Part shown: positions 18,284 through 27,603 of the stretch, one piece after another
Layout: the number at the start of each line of letters is the position of its first letter
Numbering within the stretch: position 1 is the stretch's first letter
Source of the DNA: Labedella endophytica
GTDB taxonomy: Bacteria; Actinomycetota; Actinomycetes; Actinomycetales; Microbacteriaceae
Length of the DNA stretch: 64,000 nt
Direction of reading: 5' to 3'
Assembly: GCF_003990045.1 (NCBI RefSeq)
Contig: NZ_RZGZ01000002.1
Span: 868,001 to 932,000 of the forward strand
The notes under the pieces: generated by a model
The model's database searches: none
The model's input: only the letters and a program-made list of their open reading frames with translations
What the model was told of the DNA's origin: nothing
Made by a program: the position numbers and the translations under genes

Positions 18284-19132
18284 ATGCCCGCTCGTCCCCT
18301 CCGCGTCGTCTCCGTCAACGTCAACGGCATCCGTGCCGCCTACCGCAAGGGCATGGGCGACTGGCTGGCCGGCCGGGACGTCGACATCCTGGCGATGCAG
18401 GAGGTCCGGGCGTCGACGGAGGACATCGAGGGCCTGCTCGGCCCCGAGTGGACCGTCCTCCACGATGCGGCCACGGCGAAGGGTCGCGCCGGTGTCGCTC
18501 TCGCGAGCCGCCGCGCCGCAACGGTCCACCGCGTGGACTTCGGAGCCGACGACTTCGACAGCGCCGGCCGGTGGCTCGAGGCCGACTACGACGTGGACGG
18601 CACCCCGATAACGGTCGTGTCCACCTACGTGCACTCCGGCGAGGTGGGCACCCCGAAGCAGGTCGAGAAGTACAAATTCCTCGACGCGATGACGCAGCGC
18701 CTGCCGGAGCTCCGCGCGCACAACGAGTACGCGCTCGTCGTCGGCGACCTCAACGTGGGTCACCGCGAGCTCGACATCAAGAACTGGAAGGGCAATCGCA
18801 AGAACGCCGGCTTCCTACCCGACGAGCGCGCCTACTTCGACCGCTTCTTCGGCGCCGAGGGCGAGCAGATCACGGGCGTCGACGGCAGCGTCGGCCCTGG
18901 ACACGGCTGGGTCGACGTCGGTCGCGTCCACGCCGGCGAGGTCGAGGGTCCGTACACGTGGTGGTCGCAGCGCGGCAAGGCGTTCGACACCGACACCGGC
19001 TGGCGACTCGACTACCACATGGCCTCCCCCGCCCTCGCCGCCACCGTCACGTCGTACGAGATCGACCGGGCCTCGGCCTGGGACACACGATGGTCCGACC
19101 ACGCCCCCGTGGTCGTCGACTACGCGATCTGA
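18284..19132 (+). CDS. xth: Exodeoxyribonuclease III
   Basis: This 282-residue AP endonuclease/3'-5' exonuclease acts in base excision repair. Active-site elements are visible in order: VNVNGIRAAYRKGM (Asn), MQEVRAS (metal-binding Glu), STYVHSG (catalytic Tyr), VVGDLNVGHRELDIKNWKGN (Asp/Asn pair), WRLDYHMAS and the terminal SDHAPVVVDY with the catalytic Asp-His. Length and motif order match bacterial ExoIII. It is followed 71 nt later by trpS in the same direction, a pairing common in Microbacteriaceae. Confidence 0.93.
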   Translation: MPARPLRVVSVNVNGIRAAYRKGMGDWLAGRDVDILAMQEVRASTEDIEGLLGPEWTVLHDAATAKGRAGVALASRRAATVHRVDFGADDFDSAGRWLEADYDVDGTPITVVSTYVHSGEVGTPKQVEKYKFLDAMTQRLPELRAHNEYALVVGDLNVGHRELDIKNWKGNRKNAGFLPDERAYFDRFFGAEGEQITGVDGSVGPGHGWVDVGRVHAGEVEGPYTWWSQRGKAFDTDTGWRLDYHMASPALAATVTSYEIDRASAWDTRWSDHAPVVVDYAI

Positions 19133-19203
19133 CCACCCACCTCTCCCCCTCCCACCCATCGGGTCGGCACGACACCGCCGCCGGCCCTTCGCGAAGGACC
19201 ATC

Positions 19204-20208
19204 ATGACCTCGCCCCGTCTCTACTCCGGAATGCAGCCGTCCGCCGACTCCCTCCAGATCGGCAACTACATCGGAGCCCTCCTGCAGTGGCGCGACCTGC
19301 AGAGCAGCCACGACGCGTTCTTCTCCGTCGTCGACCTCCACGCCCTCACGCAGCCCAACGACGCGGCCGAGCTGCGGGACAAGACCCGCCGGACCGCGGC
19401 CCAGTACATCGCGGCGGGCATCGAGCCGGAGAAGTCGACGCTCTACGTGCAGTCGCACGTGCGCGCGCACGCCGAACTCGCGTGGATCCTCAACACCATC
19501 ACCGGGTTCGGCGAGGCCGGGCGCATGACGCAGTTCAAGGACAAGTCGGCCCGCTACGGAGCCGACACCACCTCGGTCGGCCTCTTCGCGTACCCCGTAC
19601 TCATGGCCGCCGACATCCTGCTCTACCAGACGAACGTCGTGCCCGTCGGGGACGATCAGCGTCAGCACATCGAGCTCACGCGCGACCTGGCGGAGCGGTT
19701 CAACTCCCGCTACGGCGCGACCTTCACGATCCCCGAGGCGATGGTGCAGAAGGAGACCGCGCGCATCTACGACCTCCAGAACCCCACGTCGAAGATGTCG
19801 AAGTCGTCGGAGTCGCACGCCGGCGTGCTGTGGATGCTCGACGAGCCCGGTGTGACCCGCAAGAAGATCATGCGCGCCGTGACCGACGACGAGGGCTCCG
19901 TGCGGTTCGACCGGGAGTCGAAGCCGGGTGTGTCGAACCTCCTCACGATCCACTCGGCCCTGTCCGGGACATCGATCGCGGCACTCGAGGACGAGTTCGC
20001 GGGGTCGGGCTACGGCGATTTCAAGAAGTCCCTCGCCGAGGTCGTGCTGTCCGAGTTCGAACCCGTGAGGGCGCGCGCGCTCGAGCTGCTCGACGATCCG
20101 GCCGAGCTCGATCGGATCCTGTCGGTCAACGCGGCGAAGGCCGACGCCGTCGCCGACGCGACGCTCTCCGACGTGTACGACCGCGTCGGTCTCCTGCGGC
20201 GGCGGTGA
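19204..20208 (+). CDS. trpS: Tryptophanyl-tRNA synthetase
   Basis: This 334-residue class I synthetase charges tRNA-Trp. The HIGH-like motif appears as SLQIGNYIGAL (residues 17-27), in which Gln stands where other species have His, Thr or Ile. The signature KMSKSSES lies near residue 198. GEAGRMTQFKDKSARYG and YPVLMAADILLYQTNVVPVGDDQRQH are typical family blocks. The ATG at 19204 is preceded by GAAGGACCATC. The open frame further upstream overlaps exonuclease III and is not used. Confidence 0.95.
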   Translation: MTSPRLYSGMQPSADSLQIGNYIGALLQWRDLQSSHDAFFSVVDLHALTQPNDAAELRDKTRRTAAQYIAAGIEPEKSTLYVQSHVRAHAELAWILNTITGFGEAGRMTQFKDKSARYGADTTSVGLFAYPVLMAADILLYQTNVVPVGDDQRQHIELTRDLAERFNSRYGATFTIPEAMVQKETARIYDLQNPTSKMSKSSESHAGVLWMLDEPGVTRKKIMRAVTDDEGSVRFDRESKPGVSNLLTIHSALSGTSIAALEDEFAGSGYGDFKKSLAEVVLSEFEPVRARALELLDDPAELDRILSVNAAKADAVADATLSDVYDRVGLLRRR

Positions 20209-20215
20209 CGGCGCC

Positions 20216-20824
20216 GTGACCGAACCCGTCGTCCTCCGCACCGCACGCCTCGAGCTGTCCGCGCCCGTCGCGGACGACGTCGACGCGATCACTGCCGCGT
20301 GCCAGGATCCGGCCATCCAACGATGGACGACCGTACCCTCGCCCTACACGCGCGAGGACGCCGAGAACTTCGTGAACTCCTACGTCACCGCCGGTTGGGC
20401 CGCGGGAACGGCGCGCACGTGGGCCGTCCGCCGCCGGCGTGTCGATGTCGATGTCCATGTCGATGGACTCGAGCTCGTCGGGATGGTCGGCTTGGAAGGC
20501 ATCCACGAGGGCGCGGGCGAGATCGGCTACTGGCTCGCGCCGGCGGCACGCGGCGATGGCCTCATGCCGGAAGCCGTCGCCGCGGTGATCGATTACGGAT
20601 TCTCCCTCGACGGCCCCGCTCTCGCGCGCATCGTCTGGCGCGCCCTCGCGGGCAACGTCCCGTCGGCGTCGGTCGCACGACGAGCCGGCCTCCGATTCGA
20701 GGGCACCCGTCGGCTCGGGGCTGTCGACCGCACGCGCCGGGCGGACGAGTGGACGGCGGCCATCCTCGAGACCGACGATCGATCTCCCGCCGACGGCTGG
20801 CCCGCTGAGACGCTCGGCTCCTGA
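20216..20824 (+). CDS. GNAT-family N-acetyltransferase (RimJ/RimL type)
   Basis: This 202-residue protein opens with VLRTARLELSAPVADDVDAI, the typical RimJ/RimL entry, and has the acetyl-CoA region IGYWLAPAARGDGLMPEAVAAVIDYGF followed by RIVWRALAGNVPSASVARRAGLRFEGTRR. The GTG start lies 7 nt after the trpS stop, so the two are probably co-transcribed. The substrate is unknown: related enzymes acetylate ribosomal-protein N-termini, amino sugars or antibiotics. A bidirectional hairpin separates it from the convergent glpK. Confidence 0.82.
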   Translation: MTEPVVLRTARLELSAPVADDVDAITAACQDPAIQRWTTVPSPYTREDAENFVNSYVTAGWAAGTARTWAVRRRRVDVDVHVDGLELVGMVGLEGIHEGAGEIGYWLAPAARGDGLMPEAVAAVIDYGFSLDGPALARIVWRALAGNVPSASVARRAGLRFEGTRRLGAVDRTRRADEWTAAILETDDRSPADGWPAETLGS

Positions 20825-20879
20825 GCCCGCCGACCCGACACCGGACATCGCGACCCGCCGGCATCGGCACAGACGACGA

Positions 20880-20914
20880 ACCGCCGGGGCCCTCGAGAAG
20901 AGGACCCCGGCGGT
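20880..20914. terminator. Bidirectional terminator between the GNAT gene and glpK
   Basis: ACCGCCGGGG pairs with CCCCGGCGGT, with further inner pairing of CCTC with GAGG, around a short loop. The hairpin lies 56 nt after the acetyltransferase stop and about 28 nt after the glpK stop on the other strand. Confidence 0.75.
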
Positions 20915-20941
20915 CGATGTCCAGCCGGTGAGCTGGAGGCG

Positions 20942-22456
20942 TCAGTCGACGTCCTCGTCCACCCAGTCGAAGGTCTTCGTGACGGCCTTCTTCCAGCTGC
21001 GGTACAGCTTGTCGCGCTGCTCGGACGGCATCTGGGGCTCCCAGCGCTTGTCCTCCTGCCAGTTCTTCGCGCAGTCGGCGAGGTCGGACCAGAACCCGAC
21101 CGCGAGGCCGGCTGCGTAGGCGGCACCGAGGGCGGTGGTCTCCGCGACGACCGGGCGCACGACGGGAACGCCGAGCATGTCCGCCTGGAACTGCATGAGC
21201 GTGTCGTTGGCGGTCATGCCGCCGTCGACCTTGAGCTCGGTGAGGGGCACGCCGGAGTCGGCGTTGACCGCGTCGATGACCTCGGCGGTCTGGTAGGCCG
21301 TCGACTCGAGAGCGGCGCGGGCGATGTGGTTCTTGTTCACGTAGCGCGTGAGGCCCACGAGGGCTCCGCGGGCGTCGGGACGCCAGTACGGCGCGAACAG
21401 GCCGGAGAACGCGGGGACGAAGTACGCTCCACCGTTGTCCTCGACCTTCTTCGCGAGCGCCTCGATGTCGGGAGCCTGCGCGAACATGCCGAGGTTGTCA
21501 CGGAGCCACTGCACGAGCGAGCCCGTGACGGCGATGGATCCCTCGAGCGCGTAGTGCGGCTTCGCGTCGCCCAGCTTGTAGCCGAGCGTCGTGAGCAGGC
21601 CGTTCTCCGAGTGCACGATCTCTTCACCCGTGTTGAAGATGATGAAGTTACCCGTGCCGTAGGTGTTCTTCGCCTCGCCGGTCTCGAATGCGGCCTGTCC
21701 GAAGGTGGCGGCCTGCTGGTCGCCGAGGATGCCCGCGATCGGGACCTCACGGAGGAGGCTGTGCGTGGATGCCGTGCCGTAGACCTCGCTCGAGGACTTG
21801 ATCTCGGGGAGCATCGACTTCGGCACGCCGAAGATGTCGAGGATCTCCTCGTCCCACTGCAGGGTCTCGAGATCCATGAACAGCGTGCGGCTCGCGTTGG
21901 TCACGTCGGTGACGTGCACGCCGCCGTCCGTGCCGCCCGTGAGGTTCCAGAGGACCCACGAGTCGGTGGTGCCGAACAGCAGGTCGCCGGCCTCTGCCTT
22001 CTCGCGTGCGCCCTCGACGTTCTCGAGGATCCAGACGATCTTCGTGCCCGAGAAGTACGTGGCGAGCGGGAGCCCGACCGTCTTCTTGAAGCGCTCGACG
22101 CCGCCGTCCTTGGCGAGTCGGTCGACGATCGACTGTGTGCGGGTGTCCTGCCAGACGATGGCGTTGTAGACGGGCTCTCCGGTGGTCTTGTCCCAGACCA
22201 CGGCGGTCTCGCGCTGGTTCGTGATACCGATCGCGGCGATGTCGTGGCGGGTGATGTTCGCCTTGGACAGGGCCTGGCCGATCACCTCGCGGGTGTTGTT
22301 CCAGATCTCCTTGGGGTCGTGCTCGACCCAGCCGGCCTTGGGGAAGATCTGCTCGTGCTCGAGCTGGCCGGTGCTGACGATCGAGCCCGACTTGTCGAAG
22401 ACGATGGCACGCGACGAGGTCGTGCCCTGGTCGATGGCGATGACGTATTGCGCCAT
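20942..22456 (-). CDS. glpK: Glycerol kinase
   Basis: This 504-residue FGGY-family kinase phosphorylates glycerol to glycerol 3-phosphate. It begins [20 protein letters not shown] and has [41 protein letters not shown], the FGGY-like [17 protein letters not shown] and [19 protein letters not shown]. Length equals the family norm. It is the last gene of a glpD-glpF-glpK set, 75 nt after glpF. Glycerol enters through the facilitator and is trapped as its phosphate here. Confidence 0.96.
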   Translation of the reverse strand: MAQYVIAIDQGTTSSRAIVFDKSGSIVSTGQLEHEQIFPKAGWVEHDPKEIWNNTREVIGQALSKANITRHDIAAIGITNQRETAVVWDKTTGEPVYNAIVWQDTRTQSIVDRLAKDGGVERFKKTVGLPLATYFSGTKIVWILENVEGAREKAEAGDLLFGTTDSWVLWNLTGGTDGGVHVTDVTNASRTLFMDLETLQWDEEILDIFGVPKSMLPEIKSSSEVYGTASTHSLLREVPIAGILGDQQAATFGQAAFETGEAKNTYGTGNFIIFNTGEEIVHSENGLLTTLGYKLGDAKPHYALEGSIAVTGSLVQWLRDNLGMFAQAPDIEALAKKVEDNGGAYFVPAFSGLFAPYWRPDARGALVGLTRYVNKNHIARAALESTAYQTAEVIDAVNADSGVPLTELKVDGGMTANDTLMQFQADMLGVPVVRPVVAETTALGAAYAAGLAVGFWSDLADCAKNWQEDKRWEPQMPSEQRDKLYRSWKKAVTKTFDWVDEDVD

Positions 22457-22531
22457 GGGTTAACTCCTTTGTTGGGGACAGCGTGGAACGAGGTGCGGGT
22501 GCGACGACCGAGGTCGCCGCACCCGCGGGGA

Positions 22532-23281
22532 TCACATGATGGGGAGGAGGAGACCGGAAGCGGCACCGGCGAGCACACCGCCGACGAGCGGACCGACGAT
22601 CGGGACCCACGCGTAGGACCAGTCGCTCGAGCCCTTGCCCTTGATGGGCAGGAGCGCGTGCATGATGCGGGGGCCGAGGTCACGAGCGGGGTTGATCGCG
22701 TAGCCGGTCGGTCCACCGAGGGACGCACCGATACCGACCACGAGCAGGGCGACGGGAACGGCACCGAGCGCGGCGAGACCGGCAGGAGTGCCGACCTCGG
22801 CGTCGCCGACACGGCCGAAGCCGATGACCACGAACACGAGCACGAACGTCGCGATGATCTCCGTGACGAGGTTCCAGCCGTAGTTGCGGATGGCGGGGCC
22901 GGTCGCGAAGACGCCGAGCTTGGCGCCCGCGTCCTCTTCCGCGTCGAGGTGCTGCTTGAAGGCGAGCCACACGAAGAAGGCACCGATGAGGGCACCGACC
23001 ATCTGAGCGCCCCAGTAGACGAGGGCCTGCACGAAGGTGATGTCACCGGTGGTGAGGAGACCGATCGTGACCGCCGGGTTGAGGTGCGCACCCGACGAGT
23101 AGGAGACCGTCACACCGGCGAAGACCGCGAGGCCCCAACCGAAGTTGATGAGCAGCCAGCCGCCGCCGAGGCCCTTCGATTTCGCCAGGATGGCCGTGGC
23201 GACGACACCTCCACCGAGGAGGAGGAGCATCGCCGTACCGACGACTTCGCTCAGGAAGATTGTTGCCAGAGGAGTGTCCAC
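22532..23281 (-). CDS. glpF: Glycerol uptake facilitator (aquaglyceroporin)
   Basis: This 249-residue MIP-family channel has six membrane helices and the two half-helix motifs: NPAVTIG (about residues 68-74) and NPARDLGPR (about 198-206). The Asp after the second NPAR marks glycerol-conducting members. The GTG start at 23281 follows AAGAAGGTCAAT. A perfect TTGACA lies in the 123-nt gap behind glpD, so glpF and glpK may have their own promoter besides readthrough. Confidence 0.95.
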   Translation of the reverse strand: MDTPLATIFLSEVVGTAMLLLLGGGVVATAILAKSKGLGGGWLLINFGWGLAVFAGVTVSYSSGAHLNPAVTIGLLTTGDITFVQALVYWGAQMVGALIGAFFVWLAFKQHLDAEEDAGAKLGVFATGPAIRNYGWNLVTEIIATFVLVFVVIGFGRVGDAEVGTPAGLAALGAVPVALLVVGIGASLGGPTGYAINPARDLGPRIMHALLPIKGKGSSDWSYAWVPIVGPLVGGVLAGAASGLLLPIM

Positions 23282-23291
23282 ATTGACCTTC

Positions 23292-23355
23292 TTTCAGGTG
23301 CGCCGGCCGGGTCCATCCCGAGCGTCGGCAGCGTGCTTTGTCAACCCACCTGAAA
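23292..23355 (-). promoter_or_regulatory. Probable glpF-glpK promoter with flanking inverted repeat
   Basis: On the minus strand TTGACA (23339-23344) is a consensus -35 about 58 nt upstream of the glpF start. It is bracketed by a 9-bp inverted repeat, CACCTGAAA at 23347-23355 and TTTCAGGTG at 23292-23300, the latter ending about 10 nt before the start codon. The repeat could be an operator pair or an mRNA hairpin. The -10 is not clear. Confidence 0.4.
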
Positions 23356-23404
23356 CGTAGCGTCAGGCGGGGGTCCCGACAAGAGCCGTCGGTCCCGCTG
23401 TCGG

Positions 23405-25141
23405 TCAGCGGACCCGGTCGGACTCCCGTCGCGACGTCGCGTCGAGATCCACACCGTGACGCTCGATGAGGAGCGCAGCCATGCGCTCCACCTCCGCCTC
23501 CCGCGTGGACTCGTCCCATCCGAGGACACCGGCGGTGATCTCGGCGAGTTCGTCGATCGCTGCGCGGGACGCGCGACCGGTGAACGCGATGCTCGTGCGC
23601 CGCAAGAGGAGGTCGTCGAGGTGTACGACCTGCTCGGTGCGGACGATGTGCGCGATCTCCTCGCGGCTGTATGACGGCACCGTCTCGAGCGGCTGCTCGT
23701 CGGCCTCGTCGGCGAGCGCGATGAACGCGTCGGCCCGGGTCCCGTAGCGCTCGAGGAGCTCGTCGACCCGCTCGCTCGAGAGGGCATCGGCACGGGAGCT
23801 CACCCACACACGGCGCGCCGCCGGCGTCGTCGGGTAGTCACGGCCACCACCGATCGGGAGCGTCGTGGTGGACACGGTGCGCTCGCGACCGAGCTTGCCG
23901 AGGACCTCGTTGGCGAGGTGCTCGCCGAGGGCGCGGAACGTCGTCCACTTGCCTCCGACGAGGCTGAGCACCGGGGTGCCGGCGAGGTCACCCTCGACGA
24001 TGCGGTAGTCACGAGACACGAAGCCGGGGGCCGTGTCTCCGTGCCCGGGGAGGGGACGGATGCCGGAGAAGCGGTAGACGATCTGCGAGCGGTCGACGGC
24101 GACATCCGGGAAGACGTGCTTGACGAGGTCGAAGAAGTAGTCGACCTCCTCCTCGGTGCAGACGGCGGGTTGCGTCGGGTCGGCCTCGAGGTCGGTGGTG
24201 CCGACCATGACCATGCCCTTGAGCGGGTAGATGAGGACGATGCGGCCGTCCTCGTGCTCGAAGAAGATCTCGCGCCCACCTGTCGCTTCGAGAAGCTCCG
24301 GGTGGTCGAGCACGATGTGCGAGCCCTTGGTCCCACCCATGTACGACGTGGGCTTGCCGAGCCCGGCGTTCGTCAGGTCGGTCCAGGGACCGCTCGCGTT
24401 AACGACGACGTCGGCGGTGAAGGGGAAGGTCTCCCCGGTCTCCTCGTCACGGAGCACGATCGCTCCGTTCTCGGATCCGACCACCGAGAGACGGTTCGCG
24501 GCGCGAGCGTTCGAGCTGCTCTCGACACCGTCACGCAGGACGTCGAGGGCGAGGCGCTCCGGGTCGTGCATCGATGCGTCGTAGTAGGTGGAGGTGTACT
24601 TGAGCCCGGCGTTGAGGCGGGGCAGCTCCTCGAGCGACCGCTTGCGACCGAGGAAGCGGTGGCGGGGCACGGTGCCGCCGTCGCGGGAGAAGGAGTCGTA
24701 CAGCACCATTCCCACCTTGATGAGGGCGGCGCCGCGTTCGGTGGGCTTGCCTGCCTTGTGCGTGAGGAAACGCAGCGGCGCGGAGAGGATGCCGGAGAAC
24801 GTCGAGTAGATGGGGATCGTGGTGCGCAGGGGCTTCACGTAGTGGGGAGCCGTCTTGATCAGGCGGTTGCGCTCCTGAACGGATTCACGCACGAGGCGGA
24901 ACTCGCCGTTCTCGAGGTAGCGGACGCCGCCGTGGATCATGTGAGACGAGGCCGACGACGCGCCGGAGACGAAGTCGTCGCGCTCGACGAGGACGACGTC
25001 GATGCCCTGGAGAGCGAGGTCCCGGAAGGTGGCGATGCCGTTGATGCCGGCGCCGATGACGAGGACCTGAGCGTTCGGACGCTCGGCGATTGCCGACACG
25101 GTGGGGCGGCGCTCGGATGACTGGGGGGTAGGACGAACCAC
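23405..25141 (-). CDS. glpD: Aerobic glycerol-3-phosphate dehydrogenase
   Basis: This 578-residue FAD enzyme oxidises glycerol 3-phosphate to dihydroxyacetone phosphate at the membrane, feeding electrons to quinone. The FAD motif VLVIGAGINGIATFRDLAL lies near residues 26-44, followed by GASSASSHMIHGGVRYLENG. KGSHIVLDHPE, YPLKGMVMVGTTDLEADP and FSGIRPLPG match the family, and the C-terminal cap domain (ERVDELLERYG onward) is present. I chose the GTG at 25141 because AAGGAG lies 6 nt before it; the frame is open to 25201. It is the first gene of the glpDFK group and divergent from a SorC/DeoR-type regulator. Confidence 0.95.
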   Translation of the reverse strand: MVRPTPQSSERRPTVSAIAERPNAQVLVIGAGINGIATFRDLALQGIDVVLVERDDFVSGASSASSHMIHGGVRYLENGEFRLVRESVQERNRLIKTAPHYVKPLRTTIPIYSTFSGILSAPLRFLTHKAGKPTERGAALIKVGMVLYDSFSRDGGTVPRHRFLGRKRSLEELPRLNAGLKYTSTYYDASMHDPERLALDVLRDGVESSSNARAANRLSVVGSENGAIVLRDEETGETFPFTADVVVNASGPWTDLTNAGLGKPTSYMGGTKGSHIVLDHPELLEATGGREIFFEHEDGRIVLIYPLKGMVMVGTTDLEADPTQPAVCTEEEVDYFFDLVKHVFPDVAVDRSQIVYRFSGIRPLPGHGDTAPGFVSRDYRIVEGDLAGTPVLSLVGGKWTTFRALGEHLANEVLGKLGRERTVSTTTLPIGGGRDYPTTPAARRVWVSSRADALSSERVDELLERYGTRADAFIALADEADEQPLETVPSYSREEIAHIVRTEQVVHLDDLLLRRTSIAFTGRASRAAIDELAEITAGVLGWDESTREAEVERMAALLIERHGVDLDATSRRESDRVR

Positions 25142-25238
25142 GTTGTGCTCCTTGCAGCTGGGCGGACACGCGTGCGTTCGGATGCCGCTCGTGCCCTCCA
25201 ACGATCATCCGGCGTACACTCACGTATGTTCAAGTCGG

Positions 25239-25254
25239 TTGCACAAACGTGCAA
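25239..25254. promoter_or_regulatory. Palindromic operator candidate between glpD and its regulator
   Basis: TTGCAC-AAAC-GTGCAA is a perfect 6-bp inverted repeat with a 4-nt spacer. It lies in the short gap between the divergent glpD (start 25141) and regulator (start 25270) genes, ending 16 nt before the regulator start. A protein bound here could block the regulator transcript directly; control of glpD is also plausible. The link to the adjacent SorC-type protein is inferred from position. Confidence 0.5.
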
Positions 25255-25269
25255 AGGAATGGAGGGCTC

Positions 25270-26262
25270 GTGGAGGATCCGGGGACGCTGACCTCGCGGA
25301 CACGCGACGCGTTGACCGCCGCGCAGCTCTACTACCTGCAGGACCTCACGATGGAGGCGATCGCCTCCGAGCTCCACACCTCGAGGTCCTCCGTCTCCCG
25401 ATTGCTCAGTCACGCCCGGGAAACCGGGCTCGTGGACATCCGCGTGCACTCCCCCTTCGACATTCCACGCCAGCTCGAGGACGACATCGCCCGACTCTTC
25501 GGGATCGTCGCGCACGTCGTCCCCGTCCCCGATCAGACGGGCGACGCCGACAGGCTCGAGCGGGTCGCTGTCTCCGCTGCACGAATTCTCGGCACGTTCT
25601 TCGACTCCAACATGTCGATGGGGATCGCGTGGGGCTCCACGATGAGTGCGATCTCTCGGCACCTCGTGCCCAAAGCGACCCAGAACTCCACCATCGTGCA
25701 GCTCAACGGCGCGGCCAACCCCCGCACCACAGGCATCCTCTACGCGAGCGAGATCCTCGAACGGTACGGCTCGGCCTACGGCGCCCACGTGCAGCAGTTC
25801 CCCGTCCCGGCCTTCTTCGATGACCCCGAGACGAAGGCGGCCCTCTGGCGCGAGCGCAGTATCGCGCGCCTCGTCGCGATGCAGCGCGAACTCGACATCG
25901 CGGTCTTCGGCCTCGGCTCCCCGTTCGCGGGGGTGCCGAGCCACGTGTACATCGGCGGCTACCTCGACGCGGCCGACTTCGCGAGCCTGTCGGAATCCGG
26001 AGTCGTCGGTGACGTCGCGACCGTGTTCTACCGGGAGGACGGGAGCGAGGACGGCGTCGCCCTCAACGCGCGTTCGTCAGGGCCCGGCATCTCCGTGCTC
26101 CGGGGTATCGCTCGACGCGTGTGCGTCGTGGCCGGCATCTCCAAGATCCCGAGCCTCAAGGGCGCGCTCGCCGCCGGAGTCGTGACGGACCTGATCGTCG
26201 ACTCGGCCACGGCGCGTCGACTGGTCGACGAGACCCTCGCCGAACGGGCACCGGCCTCCTGA
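25270..26262 (+). CDS. SorC/DeoR-type sugar-binding transcriptional regulator
   Basis: This 330-residue protein has an N-terminal helix-turn-helix (about residues 14-55: LTMEAIASELHTSRSSVSRLLSHARETGLVDIRV) and a C-terminal sugar-isomerase-like effector domain (SorC/SugBP family). The effector domain includes GIAWGSTMSAISRHLVP, IVQLNGAANPRTTG and VAGISKIPSLKGALAAGVVTDLIVD. Such regulators respond to phosphorylated sugars or polyols. Its place opposite glpD suggests it controls glycerol use, with glycerol 3-phosphate or DHAP as possible effector (inference). GTG at 25270 has GGAGGG just upstream; an in-frame GTG at 25249 sits inside the palindrome and is less likely. Confidence 0.85.
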   Translation: MEDPGTLTSRTRDALTAAQLYYLQDLTMEAIASELHTSRSSVSRLLSHARETGLVDIRVHSPFDIPRQLEDDIARLFGIVAHVVPVPDQTGDADRLERVAVSAARILGTFFDSNMSMGIAWGSTMSAISRHLVPKATQNSTIVQLNGAANPRTTGILYASEILERYGSAYGAHVQQFPVPAFFDDPETKAALWRERSIARLVAMQRELDIAVFGLGSPFAGVPSHVYIGGYLDAADFASLSESGVVGDVATVFYREDGSEDGVALNARSSGPGISVLRGIARRVCVVAGISKIPSLKGALAAGVVTDLIVDSATARRLVDETLAERAPAS

Positions 26263-26339
26263 CCGCGGCGGTCATCTGACGCAACGTCGCGATGCCGCTG
26301 GACCCGCTGCCAGCGCGGTGACCTACGATGTCAGGAGAC

Positions 26340-26478
26340 ACGTGCTCCGGGGTCGGTGAGAGTCCGAACCGGCGGTGATAGTCCGCGACCCGCTTCGGCG
26401 GTTGAGCCGGTGGAATTCCGGCACCGACGGTTATGGGTCGATCCTCAGGGATCGGCTCGAGTCCGGATGGAAGGCAGC
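26340..26478 (+). ncRNA. FMN riboswitch (RFN element)
   Basis: Conserved RFN blocks are readable in order: GGGGTCGGTGAGAGTCC, ACCGGCGGTGATAGTCCGC, then the P4/P5 region with GAGCCGGTGGAATTCCGGC, ACCGACGGTTAT, and a closing AGTCCGGATGGAAGG. It starts about 80 nt after the upstream regulator gene and ends about 100 nt before ribD. FMN binding would lower expression of ribD-ribE-ribBA-ribH. In actinobacteria this is mostly achieved by termination or RBS masking, and which of the two is used is not evident here. Confidence 0.95.
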
Positions 26479-26579
26479 ACGACGGTCGTCGGTGATCCGG
26501 CGACCGTTGTCGGCGATGCCCGACGGCATCGCACGGCACCCCGGGGTCCGTCTCGCAGAGAGATCGGACGGAGCGGGCT

Positions 26580-27602
26580 ATGCGGGCGAACGAGCGGATC
26601 GACGCCGCGATGACGCGCGCCTTCGAGCTCGCGGACCTCGGCCCCGCGCGCGGGGTGAACCCTCGGGTCGGCTGCGTCATCCTCGGCCGCGACGGGCGCG
26701 TGATCGCCGAGGGCCACCACCGCGGATCGGGCACGGCGCACGCAGAGGTCGACGCCCTGTCGCGGCTCCCCGCCGGTGCCGCCGCGGGGGCGACCGCCGT
26801 CGTCACCCTGGAACCCTGCAACCACACGGGCCGGACGGGGCCATGCTCCGAGGCGCTCATCGCCGCCGGTATCGCCCGCGTGGTCTTCGCGGTCGACGAC
26901 CCGGGCAACTCCTCGGGAGGTGGCGGCGAACGCCTGCGGGCGGCGGGGATCGAGGTCGAGCGCGGGTTCCGCCGCGAGGAGGGCGAGATCTTCCTCGACG
27001 ACTGGCTCACCGCCGCGCGTCTCGGTCGCCCCCGCATCATCGTGAAGTGGGCGTCGACCCTCGACGGCCGGGTCGCCGCGACGGACGGATCCAGCCGGTG
27101 GATCACGGGATCGGCCGCGCGAGCCGACGTGCACCGTCGCCGCTCCCTCGTCGACGCCATCGGGGTGGGAACGGGAACGGTGCTCGCGGACGACCCGGCG
27201 CTCACCGCGCGGGACGGCGACCGGCTGGCCGAGTATCAGCCGATCCCCGTGGTTTTCGGGCGCACCGCCGTGCCCCCGGGCGCCCGCGTGCGCGCACATC
27301 CCCGCGGTCTCCTCACGTCCCCGGGCAACGCCCTCGTCGGGGAGTTCTCCGCGCTGCATACGCGAGGTATCCGCTCCCTCCTCATCGAGGGCGGACCACG
27401 CTTCGCGAGCGCGGTCATCGCGACGGGCCTCGTCGACGAGGTCCACGTCTACCTCGCTCCCCTCCTTCTCGGCGGTCCCCGCACCGCCCTCACCGACATC
27501 GGCGCGGCCACACTCGCCGACGGGCTCCGCCTCGACGTGCGTGAGACCGTCTCCCTCGGTGCCGATCTCCTCCTCATCGCCGTTCCGAAAGGACGTCACT
27601 GA
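26580..27602 (+). CDS. ribD: Bifunctional riboflavin biosynthesis deaminase/reductase
   Basis: This 340-residue cytosolic enzyme catalyses the second and third steps of riboflavin synthesis. The N-terminal zinc deaminase domain has NPRVGCVIL, TAHAEVDAL and TLEPCNHTGRTGPCSEAL (His and two Cys ligands). The C-terminal reductase domain (from about residue 150) begins PRIIVKWASTLDGRVA and has DAIGVGTGTVLADDP and LLIEGGPRFASAVI. It is preceded by the FMN riboswitch and is first in a four-gene rib operon. The ATG at 26580 lies 1 nt before the stop-spaced run into ribE at the far end. Confidence 0.95.
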   Translation: MRANERIDAAMTRAFELADLGPARGVNPRVGCVILGRDGRVIAEGHHRGSGTAHAEVDALSRLPAGAAAGATAVVTLEPCNHTGRTGPCSEALIAAGIARVVFAVDDPGNSSGGGGERLRAAGIEVERGFRREEGEIFLDDWLTAARLGRPRIIVKWASTLDGRVAATDGSSRWITGSAARADVHRRRSLVDAIGVGTGTVLADDPALTARDGDRLAEYQPIPVVFGRTAVPPGARVRAHPRGLLTSPGNALVGEFSALHTRGIRSLLIEGGPRFASAVIATGLVDEVHVYLAPLLLGGPRTALTDIGAATLADGLRLDVRETVSLGADLLLIAVPKGRH

Positions 27603-27603
27603 C

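Noticed and set aside
19252-19284. Loss of the HIGH motif in TrpRS because Gln replaces His.
   Set aside because: TrpRS enzymes vary at this position (for example Thr-Ile-Gly-Asn in bacilli). The rest of the motif and KMSKS are intact, so the enzyme should be active.
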